This document shows positions 7,689-16,846 of a stretch of 64,000 nucleotides of DNA, one piece after another. A program made the translations under genes and the position numbers. This DNA is from Anaerolentibacter hominis (GTDB lineage: Bacteria; Bacillota; Clostridia; Lachnospirales; Lachnospiraceae), in assembly GCF_032380675.1 (NCBI RefSeq), contig NZ_JAWDIX010000001.1, forward strand, positions 248,001 to 312,000, in the 5' to 3' direction. The notes under the pieces are model-generated. The model made no database searches and was not told the origin of the DNA. It worked only from the letters and a program-made list of their open reading frames with translations. How positions within the stretch are numbered: position 1 is the stretch's first letter; every line of letters begins with the position of its first letter.

Positions 7689-9374
7689 ATGAAAAAGAAG
7701 ATATTAAAAAATATGATCTGGCTGGTTTTGATCACGACGGTTCTGTGCTCCGCTGCACTTTCCGGGGTGATCTATCAGCGTTTTTATACCAGAATGAAGC
7801 AGGAGGTCCGGAGTGAGGCTTATTATCTGGCCCATGGTGTGGAGATGGCAGGCAGGGACTACCTGAATAAGATCAACAACAGGGAAGATAATAACCGGAT
7901 CACGCTGATTGGGTCAGACGGTACCGTAGTATTTGATAATCAGGCCAACGAGTCGGCTATGGAAAACCACAATGACCGGCAGGAGGTGATAGATGCCAGG
8001 GAAACCGGCCGGGGAGAGCGTCAGGGTATATCCAGCACACTGGGAAGCAGGACATATTACTATGCGGTCGCCCTCGGCGATCAGAGCGTTCTGCGGGTGG
8101 CCAACACCACAGGCAGTGTGTTCTCCGCGCTGTTATCCTGCCTGCCTCTGATTTTGCTGATTGTCGCCGCGGTCATTATACTTGCCGTTCTCCTGGCACG
8201 GGAGCAGACGAAGAAAATAGTGGGACCGATCAATTCGATGAATCTGGACGCACCTCTGGAAAATGATGTGTATGAGGAGATATCTCCTCTGCTGATCCGG
8301 CTGGACCGGCAGCAGAAACTGATTGACGCCAATATGAAAGCACTGCAGGAGAAACAGGAAGAATTTGCCGCGATTACATCCCACATGCAGGAAGGCCTGA
8401 TCGTAATCAATGAAAAGGGCACAGTGCTTTCCATCAACGCCAGTGCAAAGCAGATGCTCCGGGCCAAGGATAAGGACTATATAAACCGCCATATTCTGAC
8501 GGTGAGCCGCAATCTGAGTCTGTCCAGGGCCATCGGCAGCATTTCTGACGGCAAACCCTTTGAGGGCAGCATGATAATCGGCGAGCGGCAGTATCAGCTT
8601 ATGGCTAATCCTGTTTTTAAAAACGACAGGATTGGCGGAGGTGTTCTGCTGCTGGTGGATGTCACAGAGAGGGAAGCCAGAGAACAGCTCAGAAAAGAAT
8701 TTTCGGCCAATGTTTCCCATGAGCTCCGAACCCCGCTCACTGCAATCTCAGGATATGCGGAGATCATGAAGGACGGGTTGGTCAAGCCGGGGGATATGAC
8801 GGCATTCTCCCGGAAAATATACCAGGAGGCCAGCAGGCTGATCCATATGGTGGAAGATATTATTCAACTGTCCAGGCTGGACGAGGGGGAAATCAACCTG
8901 CCGAGGGAAAATGTGGATCTGTACACGCTCTGCGAAGAAATAACAGGACATTTGACAGAAGAGGCAGGGAAAAAACAGGTTCTGCTCTCAGTGACCGGAG
9001 AACATGCTTCCTATTACGGTGTCCGCCAGCTTCTGGAAGAGATGATTTATAACCTGTGTGAAAATGCGATTAAGTATAACCGGGAGGATGGGACAGGGAT
9101 CGTTACCGCATCGGTCTACGAAGACTCCGTGAGTGCAGTTGTCACTGTGGAGGACAATGGAATCGGTATTCCTAAAGAACATCAGGACCGGGTATTTGAA
9201 CGTTTTTACCGGGTGGATAAGAGCCATTCCAAAGAAACAGGAGGAACCGGACTGGGACTTTCGATCGTCAAGCATGCCGCCCGGTATCACGGCGGAAAGG
9301 TCCGCCTGTTCAGCGAGGAAGGGAAAGGGACCAGGGTAGAAGTAATATTGTTAAAAAAGAATGAAAGCCGGTAA
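7689..9374 (+). CDS. PhoR-like membrane sensor histidine kinase
   Basis: A 561-residue kinase with a transmembrane helix at about 9-30, an extracytoplasmic domain of about 115 residues, and a second helix (ALLSCLPLILLIVAAVIIL, about 147-165). A PAS domain begins near 235 (SHMQEGLIVINEKGTVLSIN). The HisKA box is FSANVSHELRTPLTAISGY, and the ATPase domain has NLCENAIKYN, VEDNGIGIP and GGTGLGLSIV. Domain order is that of PhoR: two TM helices, PAS, HisKA and HATPase. It is the partner of the regulator 51 bases upstream and closes the pst unit before a strong terminator. Confidence 0.88.
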   Translation: MKKKILKNMIWLVLITTVLCSAALSGVIYQRFYTRMKQEVRSEAYYLAHGVEMAGRDYLNKINNREDNNRITLIGSDGTVVFDNQANESAMENHNDRQEVIDARETGRGERQGISSTLGSRTYYYAVALGDQSVLRVANTTGSVFSALLSCLPLILLIVAAVIILAVLLAREQTKKIVGPINSMNLDAPLENDVYEEISPLLIRLDRQQKLIDANMKALQEKQEEFAAITSHMQEGLIVINEKGTVLSINASAKQMLRAKDKDYINRHILTVSRNLSLSRAIGSISDGKPFEGSMIIGERQYQLMANPVFKNDRIGGGVLLLVDVTEREAREQLRKEFSANVSHELRTPLTAISGYAEIMKDGLVKPGDMTAFSRKIYQEASRLIHMVEDIIQLSRLDEGEINLPRENVDLYTLCEEITGHLTEEAGKKQVLLSVTGEHASYYGVRQLLEEMIYNLCENAIKYNREDGTGIVTASVYEDSVSAVVTVEDNGIGIPKEHQDRVFERFYRVDKSHSKETGGTGLGLSIVKHAARYHGGKVRLFSEEGKGTRVEVILLKKNESR

Positions 9375-9398
9375 CTGCAGCAGACAGGTATCGGAAGG

Positions 9399-9440
9399 AA
9401 AAGGGCTGCGCCCGGAGACGATCTCCGGCACAGCCCTTTT
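9399..9440 (+). terminator. Terminator of the pst/phoU/two-component unit
   Basis: Long stem: AAAAGGGCTG (9399-9408) pairs with CAGCCCTTTT (9431-9440), and an inner CCGGAGA pairs with TCTCCGG. It ends in a T run and sits just after the kinase stop. Confidence 0.88.
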
Positions 9441-9505
9441 CCTAATAAGATTAGAAGAATTCAGAATGTATTCTAGTTTGCGTTAGGAGACCGGTCTGCC
9501 CGATG

Positions 9506-9554
9506 TTTGTTCTTACATAGGAAAGTTCTCCAAACTTTCCTATGTAAGAACAAA
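9506..9554. repeat. Dispersed large palindrome, copy 1
   Basis: Two perfect 22-bp arms (9506-9527 and 9533-9554) enclose the loop CTCCA. The same core, from ACATAGGAAAGTT on one arm to AACTTTCCTATGT on the other, recurs at 48691-48745 and, inverted, at 52888-52934. All copies are intergenic. The flank 9555-9660, towards the end of the MFS gene, is GC-rich and without a gene. Confidence 0.9.
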
Positions 9555-9671
9555 ACCATCCTATGCGCACTCGCGTAAAAGGAGAAAGTCAGCAAAGCGG
9601 ACTACGCTCGGCGCGCAAAGCGTGCAAGCTTCTCAAAGATTGAGGGGCTAGTGAAGCTGCTGTGGGCTTGC

Positions 9672-10844
9672 TCACTTTGTTCTGCGAAGCAGCCGTTCGT
9701 ACATGACAGCCATAAGGATTAACGCCATCAGCAGATAGAACGGAAACAGCCGGACACTGATGTGGTTGGCAATCAGACCGAACAGAGGGGGCATGATACA
9801 TGTGCCTATGTAGGCACTCGCCATCTGCACTCCGATAATCGCCTGGGAGCGGTCTGCGCCGAAATGCTCCGGCGTGGAATGAATAATACACGGATAGATC
9901 GGAGCGCAGCCAAGACCGATAAAAATAAGACCTGCGAGGGCGGATACTTCTCCGAAGGGAAGCAGCATTGCTGCAACACCCACGGCCACCAGAACAAGGC
10001 CGAGGCGGATCATCTTCCTGTCATTTAACTTGAGTGTGAGGAAGCCGCTGACCGCCCTTCCTGCCGTTATGCCGATAAAGAACATGCTGGCGAACTTGGC
10101 GGCCGTCTCCATAGATAGGCCATTATTCAGAACCAGATAACTGCTGGCCCAGAGCCCTGTGGTCTGCTCCACGGCACAGTAAGCAAAAAAAGTAATCATG
10201 ACCTCTTTTGCACCGGGAATCCGGAGAATCTGGCGCAGCGACAGGGCTTCCCCTGGCGGCGTGTCGTTCTGCGGCGAGGTTGAGGCTTCTGATGAAGGCC
10301 GCCTGCTCCAGAGCGGCAGGCTGAACAGCAGAATCGCTGTCAGGGCAATCTGTAAAAAGGAAATATAGCGGTAACCCATATTCCAGCCCTGGCCCCCGGT
10401 CAGGGCAAAACTCATGATATATGGTCCGATGGAAGCGCCCACGCCCCACATACAGTGAAGCCAGCTCATATGCCGGCTGGCATAGTGGAGCGCCACATAA
10501 TTATTCAGGGAGGCGTCCACACTTCCGGCTCCAAATCCATAGGGGATCGCCCAAAGGCACAGCATCCAGAAGGAATGACTGATGGAAAAACCGAAGAGTG
10601 CGGCGGCCGTCATGGCAACGCTGATTGCCGTGACTTTGCCGGTGCCGAGCTTCCGGGTAAGACGGTCGCTCTGCAGACTGGATATCACAGTTCCCACGGC
10701 GATAATCATGGATATAATACCGGCATAGGAAACCGGGACGCTGAATTCCGTATAGATAGCCGGCCATGCCGAACCCAGAAGAGAATCGGGCAGCCCCAGG
10801 CTGATAAAAGACAGATAAATAACTGCTAATAATAAATGCACCAT
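9672..10844 (-). CDS. MFS family transporter
   Basis: A 390-residue protein with about twelve hydrophobic helices and MFS-type loops (SDRLTRKLGTGKVTA between helices 2 and 3, and a second basic loop KLNDRKMIRLG between helices 8 and 9). It has no signal peptide and no soluble domain. A perfect AGGAGG lies upstream of the ATG on the minus strand. It is divergent from an AraC regulator 108 bases away, which is the probable controller. The substrate cannot be read from the sequence; the family includes sugar and drug carriers. Confidence 0.85.
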   Translation of the reverse strand: MVHLLLAVIYLSFISLGLPDSLLGSAWPAIYTEFSVPVSYAGIISMIIAVGTVISSLQSDRLTRKLGTGKVTAISVAMTAAALFGFSISHSFWMLCLWAIPYGFGAGSVDASLNNYVALHYASRHMSWLHCMWGVGASIGPYIMSFALTGGQGWNMGYRYISFLQIALTAILLFSLPLWSRRPSSEASTSPQNDTPPGEALSLRQILRIPGAKEVMITFFAYCAVEQTTGLWASSYLVLNNGLSMETAAKFASMFFIGITAGRAVSGFLTLKLNDRKMIRLGLVLVAVGVAAMLLPFGEVSALAGLIFIGLGCAPIYPCIIHSTPEHFGADRSQAIIGVQMASAYIGTCIMPPLFGLIANHISVRLFPFYLLMALILMAVMYERLLRRTK

Positions 10845-10951
10845 ATTGTGTTCCTCCTAAACTTCTGATATGATTATATCATCATAAATGACGGAAATAT
10901 AGGAATAAAGTCCCTAAATTATAGGATGAAACCGTCAAAATGGAGGTAAAA

Positions 10952-11854
10952 ATGGCCCTATCTCAGTGCGATATAAAAATAAACAGTCAGGGAAGAGAGC
11001 TTTTGGATCATGGAAATACAATGTTTCCGGCCGCCTGCTATCTGGATGATTTGAGGCAGCAGCCCGTACCCTGGCACTGGCATGATGAGCTGGAGGCTGT
11101 AGTGGTGGCGGAGGGGCAGGCTGTTGTAGCAGCAGGCACGGAGAAACACACGCTGCGGCAGGGAGACGGCATTTTTATTAATGCCGGCGTTCTTCACGGA
11201 GCATGGAATGCGGGCGGCTCGGACTGTTACTTTCATTCTGTCGTATTTCATCCGCGTCTTGTAGGGGGGAGCATAGACAGTATTTACTGGCAAAATTATA
11301 TGCAGCCTCTGCTGGATGACAACTTTTTAAAGAGTTTTCATATGACCTGCGGCACAGATGGATGGGAAATGGAGGCGCTGAATGCGGTGGAGGGGGCGTG
11401 GCAGGCGTGCGCCGCCGAAGAAGCTGGCTATGAATTTAAAGTAAGAGAGGAATTGTCACGGTTCGTCTTTCTGATGACCGGGCATCGGAGGATGGCAGAA
11501 AAAAAGCCTTCGGAGAAGGCACTGCGGGATGGGGAGCGGATTAAAATAATGCTGCAGTATATCCAGGAGCATTATGCAGAAGATCTGAGTACAGTAATGA
11601 TTGCAAAAAGCGCCATGATCAGTGAGAGTGAATGTCTGCGCTGCTTTCACAGCACAATCGGGACTACCCCCAAACAATATCTGAAACAGTTCCGCATACA
11701 GAAGGCAGCCCAGCTTCTCCTGAAAACGGACGAGAAGATTGTTATGATCGGCACCCGCTGCGGTTTTCAGGAAATGAGTTATTTTGCGAAAACATTCCGG
11801 GAGCTCTGCGGCTGTACGCCGTCGGAATATAGAAAGAAGAATATCGAACTATGA
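10952..11854 (+). CDS. AraC-family transcriptional regulator with cupin sensor domain
   Basis: The 300-residue protein starts with a cupin-like ligand domain (PWHWHDELEAVVVAEGQAVV near 30-50, GIFINAGVLHGAWN near 75) and ends with two helix-turn-helix motifs of the AraC type (STVMIAKSAMISESECLRCF, then the CGFQEMSYFAKTFRELCG segment followed by TPSEYRK). GGAGGT at 10942-10947 sets the start at ATG 10952 instead of the in-frame ATG twelve bases upstream, which lies in that RBS. It faces away from the MFS gene and probably controls it in response to a small molecule bound by the cupin. Confidence 0.88.
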   Translation: MALSQCDIKINSQGRELLDHGNTMFPAACYLDDLRQQPVPWHWHDELEAVVVAEGQAVVAAGTEKHTLRQGDGIFINAGVLHGAWNAGGSDCYFHSVVFHPRLVGGSIDSIYWQNYMQPLLDDNFLKSFHMTCGTDGWEMEALNAVEGAWQACAAEEAGYEFKVREELSRFVFLMTGHRRMAEKKPSEKALRDGERIKIMLQYIQEHYAEDLSTVMIAKSAMISESECLRCFHSTIGTTPKQYLKQFRIQKAAQLLLKTDEKIVMIGTRCGFQEMSYFAKTFRELCGCTPSEYRKKNIEL

Positions 11855-11856
11855 TA

Positions 11857-11890
11857 GAGGGGGAATTGCCTGACAAGGCAGTTCCCCCTC
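11857..11890. terminator. Bidirectional terminator between convergent genes
   Basis: The 14-bp arms (11857-11870 and 11877-11890, one G-T pair) enclose TGACAA. It separates the AraC gene from the converging sensor kinase gene. Confidence 0.75.
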
Positions 11891-11895
11891 GAACG

Positions 11896-13305
11896 CTATT
11901 TGGAAAGCGGCAGAGAAAAGATAAATTCACTGCCCGCGCCCTCTGTACTGATGACATTGATATTTTCATTGTGGGCATTGATAATCTCTTTTACAATGGA
12001 CAACCCAAGTCCCGTACCTTTTTTGTCCTTACCCCTGGATAAATCTGTCTTATAAAATCGGTCCCATACCTTATTGATGCTGTCCTGGGGAATTCCGATT
12101 CCTGCATCTTTCACGGATACAAAAAGCTTATTTCCACGAATTTCTGTCTTAATCTGAATGGAAGAATTCTGATGGCTGAATTTGATGGCGTTATCAATCA
12201 GATTATAAAGCACCTGCTGTATTTTGCCCAGATCTGCATCCACAAGGGTTTCTTCCTCTTCAAAAATCAGATTCAGGGTAATCCGTTTTTTCTGCCCGAT
12301 CCCCTCAAAGCTCTCAGCCGTCTTTTTGATAATATGATTTATATCAAAGGATACGATATGAAGGTTGGCGTTTGTGCTTTTCATACTGTTTAATTCCAGC
12401 AGATTGGTAGTCAGCTTAGTCAGCCGTTCCGTTTCAAATAAAATAATATTCAAGTATTTTTCCTGCATTTCCGGCGGAATGGTACCGTCGATGATCGCCT
12501 CCGCATATCCTTTGATGGACGTCAGCGGTGAGCGGAAATCATGGGAGATATTCGCAATAAATTTGGACTGATATTCTTCCAGGTTGATGATACGGCTGGC
12601 CAGAAAATTAACCGAATCTGCCAGATCCTTGAATTCGTCATCTGACTTAACTCTGATCTGCTGCTCATAGTGTCCGGCAGAATATTCCTTGGCTCCTTTG
12701 GTGATCTTCCGGACCGGAATCGTAATGGCTATCGAAAATAGCAGAAACAGGATAAACAGTGAGGCTGCAATCAGCAGAGTTGACAGATTGACTACGTTCA
12801 TGTAGGTCGTGACAGACTCTTCGATCGAAGCGTAAGATACCAGCATCACGATATAACCCTGTATTGTATAATTCAGGGATACCGGAAGGACAACGCTGAT
12901 CATTGGTTCCGTAATTACATCCCCCATCAGCACATTTTCCGAAAAGCGCTGAGAGAGAAAATCCTCATTTAATTCATCTATACTCCGGGGCTGCTCCGGC
13001 GTAACACTGCTGCGTGTATCCAGGATCAGTTCCTTCTGGCGGTTTACGATCCATATCCTGGTATCAAGGGCAGTATCAATTGTGGTCAGCTGCGTTTTCA
13101 GATAATTAAAGGTCATAAGGTCACTAAAGTAGTTTTCCATATAACTTTCTGAGAGCACGCCGGCCTCTTTATAGAGTACATTTTTTTTCTGTTCAATCAG
13201 AGAATTCCTCAGGTAGGTACAGCCAAAGGTGTTGAAGATAAAAAACACCACAAGTACCATAATTAAAAAAATAAATACAAACTTTGTATGCAGTGTTTTA
13301 CGCAT
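11896..13305 (-). CDS. Two-component sensor histidine kinase (HAMP, HisKA, HATPase)
   Basis: A 469-residue membrane kinase: TM helix about 9-30, an extracellular domain of about 135 residues, TM helix near 175-195, a HAMP linker (PVRKITKGAKEYSAGHYEQQI), HisKA with ISHDFRSPLTSIKGYAEAI, and an ATPase domain with NLIDNAIKFS, DAGIGIP and KGTGLGLSIVKEI. It follows its response regulator by 17 bases in the same direction, downstream of mutS2. The signal is unknown. The build resembles general cell-envelope kinases of Clostridia. Confidence 0.88.
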   Translation of the reverse strand: MRKTLHTKFVFIFLIMVLVVFFIFNTFGCTYLRNSLIEQKKNVLYKEAGVLSESYMENYFSDLMTFNYLKTQLTTIDTALDTRIWIVNRQKELILDTRSSVTPEQPRSIDELNEDFLSQRFSENVLMGDVITEPMISVVLPVSLNYTIQGYIVMLVSYASIEESVTTYMNVVNLSTLLIAASLFILFLLFSIAITIPVRKITKGAKEYSAGHYEQQIRVKSDDEFKDLADSVNFLASRIINLEEYQSKFIANISHDFRSPLTSIKGYAEAIIDGTIPPEMQEKYLNIILFETERLTKLTTNLLELNSMKSTNANLHIVSFDINHIIKKTAESFEGIGQKKRITLNLIFEEEETLVDADLGKIQQVLYNLIDNAIKFSHQNSSIQIKTEIRGNKLFVSVKDAGIGIPQDSINKVWDRFYKTDLSRGKDKKGTGLGLSIVKEIINAHNENINVISTEGAGSEFIFSLPLSK

Positions 13306-13322
13306 TGACCGGTATCCTTTCC

Positions 13323-14033
13323 TCAGGCTTTTTTTACCTCGAATTTATAGCCGATTCCCCAGACCGTAGCCAGACGCCAGGCTTCGTGATCCTTAATTTT
13401 CTCCCGGAGCCGTTTGATATGAACGTCTACCGTCCTGGTGTCACCGATATATTCATAACCCCAGATGTGATCTAAAAGCTGTTCCCTGGTGAACACCTGA
13501 TTCGGATGGGATGCCAGGAAATAAAACAGCTCCAGTTCCTTGGGAGGCATTTCCACGTTCTGCCCCAGATAGTTCACGCTGTAGTTGGACTGGTTAATAA
13601 TCAGATCCGGATACTGTACATAATCGCCGGTCTGTTCCGGCAGCTTTTCCACCGGTTTGGGCGCCGGCTGGAAACGGCGCAGGACCGCCCGGACACGGGC
13701 CACCATCTCTTTGGAATCAAACGGCTTGATAATATAATCATCCGCCCCAAGTTCCAGGCCCAAAACCTTGTCAAACACCTCGCCCTTGGCAGAGAGCATT
13801 ATGATCGGGACAGAAGACGTCTTTCTGATCTCCCGGCACACTTCATAGCCGTCAATCCCCGGCAGCATCAGATCCAGAAGGACCAGATTAGGCTCATAGG
13901 TACGAAACCCCTCAATAGCCGCCTCGCCGTCGTTCACAATCATTGTATCAAAACATTCCTTGGTCAGATACAGAGAAATCAGCTCTGCAATATTGTTGTC
14001 ATCATCCACGATCAAAATCTTTTGTTTATCCAT
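13323..14033 (-). CDS. OmpR-family response regulator
   Basis: A 236-residue regulator. Acidic pocket is IVDDDNN, phosphorylation site VLLDLMLPGIDGYE, conserved Lys in YIIKPFD, and the winged helix contains RTVDVHIKRLREKI and VWGIGYKFE. ATG 14033 is preceded by a GGGGG box at good spacing; the ATG four codons upstream is less well placed. It is transcribed with the kinase gene 17 bases downstream. Between receiver and DNA-binding domain is a long Pro/Gln linker (FQPAPKPVEKLPEQTG). Confidence 0.9.
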   Translation of the reverse strand: MDKQKILIVDDDNNIAELISLYLTKECFDTMIVNDGEAAIEGFRTYEPNLVLLDLMLPGIDGYEVCREIRKTSSVPIIMLSAKGEVFDKVLGLELGADDYIIKPFDSKEMVARVRAVLRRFQPAPKPVEKLPEQTGDYVQYPDLIINQSNYSVNYLGQNVEMPPKELELFYFLASHPNQVFTREQLLDHIWGYEYIGDTRTVDVHIKRLREKIKDHEAWRLATVWGIGYKFEVKKA

Positions 14034-14058
14034 AGAAACCCCCATTAGAATGAAAAAG

Positions 14059-14126
14059 GAAGAAGGAAGAATGAATAATGTGCTTCATTCTTGAAAGCTG
14101 TTATTCATTTTTCACTATTCCTTCTT
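14059..14126. other. Imperfect hairpin between mutS2 and the two-component genes
   Basis: GAAGAAGGAAGAATGAATAA (14059-14078) can pair with the segment 14101-14126, with one seven-base bulge. It may act as an attenuator or a weak terminator between mutS2 and the regulator on the minus strand. Confidence 0.4.
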
Positions 14127-14135
14127 CATGCATCT

Positions 14136-16505
14136 TTATTTAAAAACAACAACCGTAACACCCGTACTGCCTTCCCCGAATTCTCCCAGACGGAAGGACT
14201 TTACATAGGACGTTTTTTTCAGATGATTATGCACGGCATTTTTCAGTGCGCCGGTACCGCGTCCGTGTATAATGGTAACCTGAGGCATGTGAGCCAGATA
14301 GGCATCATCCAGATATTTATCCAACAGCGGGATTGCTTCGTCTGTTGTTTTCCCGATGAGGTTGATATCCGGAGAGATTGTGGCGGATTTGGACATTTTT
14401 ATCTTGCCTCCGCCTGTTTTTCCGACTCCCGGGCCGGTTACTGCCGGCTCGTTGATGAGTTCCAGATCCTTTATATTAACCTGTGAGCGGAGAATTCCCA
14501 TCTGGACATAGAGATCTCCCTTGGCGTTGGGGAGTGTACTGACCGTACCATTCAGATTCAGACTTAAGACACGGACAGAGTCTCCTAATCTCAGATCAGA
14601 GGGCTTTAAACTGCCCGGCTTTCTGGAAGCGCCGATGGCAAGCTTTTCCTGTGCGGAACCGAGGCGCTTGTTCAGCGCGTTGCGTTCCTGCTCCATTTCT
14701 TTGGAAACGCCCTCTCTGGACCATTTGTTGTATTTCTTAATTGTCTCGTCTGCGTAATCCTTAGCTTCCTGAATAATATCTCTGGCCTTCTCATTCGCTT
14801 CTCGCAAAAGCCGTTCTCTGGATTGCTCAAGACGTTCCTGCTTACTCTTTAACTTCGTATTCAGCGCTTCAATTTCTTCCTTGTAGGCTGAAATCTGAGC
14901 CCGCTCCTGCTCCATAATAATACGGTTCTTCTCCAATTCTGCCAGAAGATCCTCAAAGTTCTGAGCTCCTGTTTCTATATGGGTCTTGGCGTCTTCTATA
15001 ATTTCATCAGAAAGGCCTAATTTCCTGGAAATTGCAAATGCGTTGCTTTTACCGGGAATTCCGATTAGCAGCCGATAAGTAGGTGAAAGAGTTTCCACAT
15101 CAAACTCACAGCATGCATTTTCCACACCCTCGGTAGAGAGAGCATATACTTTTATCTCAGAATAATGAGTGGTAGCCATCGTACGGACACCGCGCTTCTT
15201 TAAGAAAGAAAGTATAGAGATCGCCAGCGCCGCGCCCTCGGTAGGGTCTGTTCCGGCTCCAAGCTCGTCAAAGAGCACAAGGGATTTCCGGTTTGCCCGT
15301 TTGAGGATAGAGACCGTATTTACCATATGGGAAGAGAAGGTGCTCAGACTCTGCTCTATGCTCTGCTCATCCCCGATATCCGCATAGACTTCCTCAAAAA
15401 CAGCCAGCTCAGAATGATCGAACGCAGGGATATGAAGACCTGCCTGGCCTAACAGGGTAAACAACCCAGTTGTCTTTAAGGAAACAGTCTTACCGCCGGT
15501 ATTGGGACCGGTGATGATTAAAAGCGTAAAATCCTGTCCCAGTTTAATATCAATGGGGACAACCTTCTTCGGGTCGATCAGCGGATGCCGGGCCTTTTTT
15601 AAGTGAATAAAGCCCCGGGTGTTAAATTCCGGTTTGGTCGCTTTTAATGCTCTTGCCAGGGCGGCCTTAGCAAAGATAAAATCCAGGCGGGCAAGTGTCT
15701 CTACATTTATTTTAAGATTTTCTGTCTCCAGGGCGGCCTTAGCAGAAAGTTCCTCCAGTACCTTCTGGATTTCTTCCTGTTCCTTCGAGGCCAGTTCGGC
15801 CAGATCATTATTCAGCTTTACGACAGCCATCGGCTCGATAAATACCGTGGAGCCGGAGGAGGACTGGTCGTGAATCATGCCGGGAAAGGAAGAGCGGTAT
15901 TCCATTTTTATAGGAAGACAGTACCTGCCGCTTCGCATGGTAATAATTCCATCCTGCAGCATGGTACGGGATGAATTTAAAATCTGATTTAACGTGGTAT
16001 GCACTTTACTGTTCGTATTCTTGATCGCCTGCCGGACTTTGCGCAACGCGGGGCTGGCCTCGTCGCTGACCTCCTCCTCGGACACGATACAGCGCTTGAT
16101 TTCCTGATTAAGAGGTGTAAGAGGCTCCAGTGCATCAAAATCGTTCTGAATGGAATCTGGTTCGGCCTCTTCCGAAACGTTGGTTCTGCCATAGGATTTC
16201 GCCTTGGCAGCGATATCCAGACAGCGGCTTACAGCCAGAAGCTCACCCATACCAAGGGTTCCGCCTATTTCCAGATGCATAATCGAAGGACGGGTATCAC
16301 GAAGACCGGAAAAGAAAAGCTTGCCGTTCTTCATCACCCGTGTCAGGGCATCGGCTGTCTCAGACTGAGCTGTCTCGATCTCCTCCAGTGAGGACATGGG
16401 GACCAGCTTTCTGCACTGATCCTTACCCAGGGCCGAGTCCGCATATTCCGTTAATCTATCGATAATTTTGTCATATTCCAATGACCGCAGTACTTTTTTA
16501 TTCAT
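14136..16505 (-). CDS. mutS2: MutS2 family ATPase with Smr nuclease domain
   Basis: A 789-residue MutS2 protein. The core and lever region is in the first 300 residues, the MutS ATPase has Walker A ITGPNTGGKTVSLKTTG near 335, ADIGDEQSIEQSLSTFSSH and Walker B SLVLFDELGAGTDPTEGAA. A long charged coiled coil follows (about 515-600), and a C-terminal Smr domain has HGRGTGALKNAVHNHL. MutS2 acts on branched DNA and, in Bacillus, on collided ribosomes. ATG 16505 is chosen because GGAG lies six bases upstream; a TTG four codons earlier is weaker. It heads the minus-strand unit that continues into a two-component pair. Confidence 0.94.
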   Translation of the reverse strand: MNKKVLRSLEYDKIIDRLTEYADSALGKDQCRKLVPMSSLEEIETAQSETADALTRVMKNGKLFFSGLRDTRPSIMHLEIGGTLGMGELLAVSRCLDIAAKAKSYGRTNVSEEAEPDSIQNDFDALEPLTPLNQEIKRCIVSEEEVSDEASPALRKVRQAIKNTNSKVHTTLNQILNSSRTMLQDGIITMRSGRYCLPIKMEYRSSFPGMIHDQSSSGSTVFIEPMAVVKLNNDLAELASKEQEEIQKVLEELSAKAALETENLKINVETLARLDFIFAKAALARALKATKPEFNTRGFIHLKKARHPLIDPKKVVPIDIKLGQDFTLLIITGPNTGGKTVSLKTTGLFTLLGQAGLHIPAFDHSELAVFEEVYADIGDEQSIEQSLSTFSSHMVNTVSILKRANRKSLVLFDELGAGTDPTEGAALAISILSFLKKRGVRTMATTHYSEIKVYALSTEGVENACCEFDVETLSPTYRLLIGIPGKSNAFAISRKLGLSDEIIEDAKTHIETGAQNFEDLLAELEKNRIIMEQERAQISAYKEEIEALNTKLKSKQERLEQSRERLLREANEKARDIIQEAKDYADETIKKYNKWSREGVSKEMEQERNALNKRLGSAQEKLAIGASRKPGSLKPSDLRLGDSVRVLSLNLNGTVSTLPNAKGDLYVQMGILRSQVNIKDLELINEPAVTGPGVGKTGGGKIKMSKSATISPDINLIGKTTDEAIPLLDKYLDDAYLAHMPQVTIIHGRGTGALKNAVHNHLKKTSYVKSFRLGEFGEGSTGVTVVVFK

Positions 16506-16754
16506 ATTTAACTCCAACCATATTTCTGCTTATTCAAGGGTGAATCCCCGGCTGTCCTGCCGGAGTAAAGGACCGGTTGTCCTGACGTTCTGATACTTGT
16601 CTGAAAGGAGCCCGGACAAACGGCTGCTCTCTGTACGAACGTCTTATTCGAATGAGAAGAGTTTCCAGGGTGAAACTCCCGGTTTTTCTTGTATTCCTTA
16701 TTATTTTACTCTATAATAATTTAAAACACAAATTATTTTGTTTCACAGGACGCA

Positions 16755-16797
16755 CTGCGGCAGAGCAGAATTTTTCCGCTGAAGCAAACTGCCGCAG
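16755..16797. repeat. CTGCGGC-type hairpin element, copy A
   Basis: CTGCGGCA (16755-16762) pairs with TGCCGCAG (16790-16797). The flanks CGCA before and GCGGAGAAT after are shared with the element at 48761-48803. It lies in the 341-base divergent gap between mutS2 and the HtrA-like gene, which otherwise holds an AT-rich stretch (16690-16740) likely to contain promoters and no gene. Confidence 0.6.
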
Positions 16798-16846
16798 GCG
16801 GAGAATTTCACAGGCAGAATTCTTTTTTATATGAGGAGAAAAGCTC

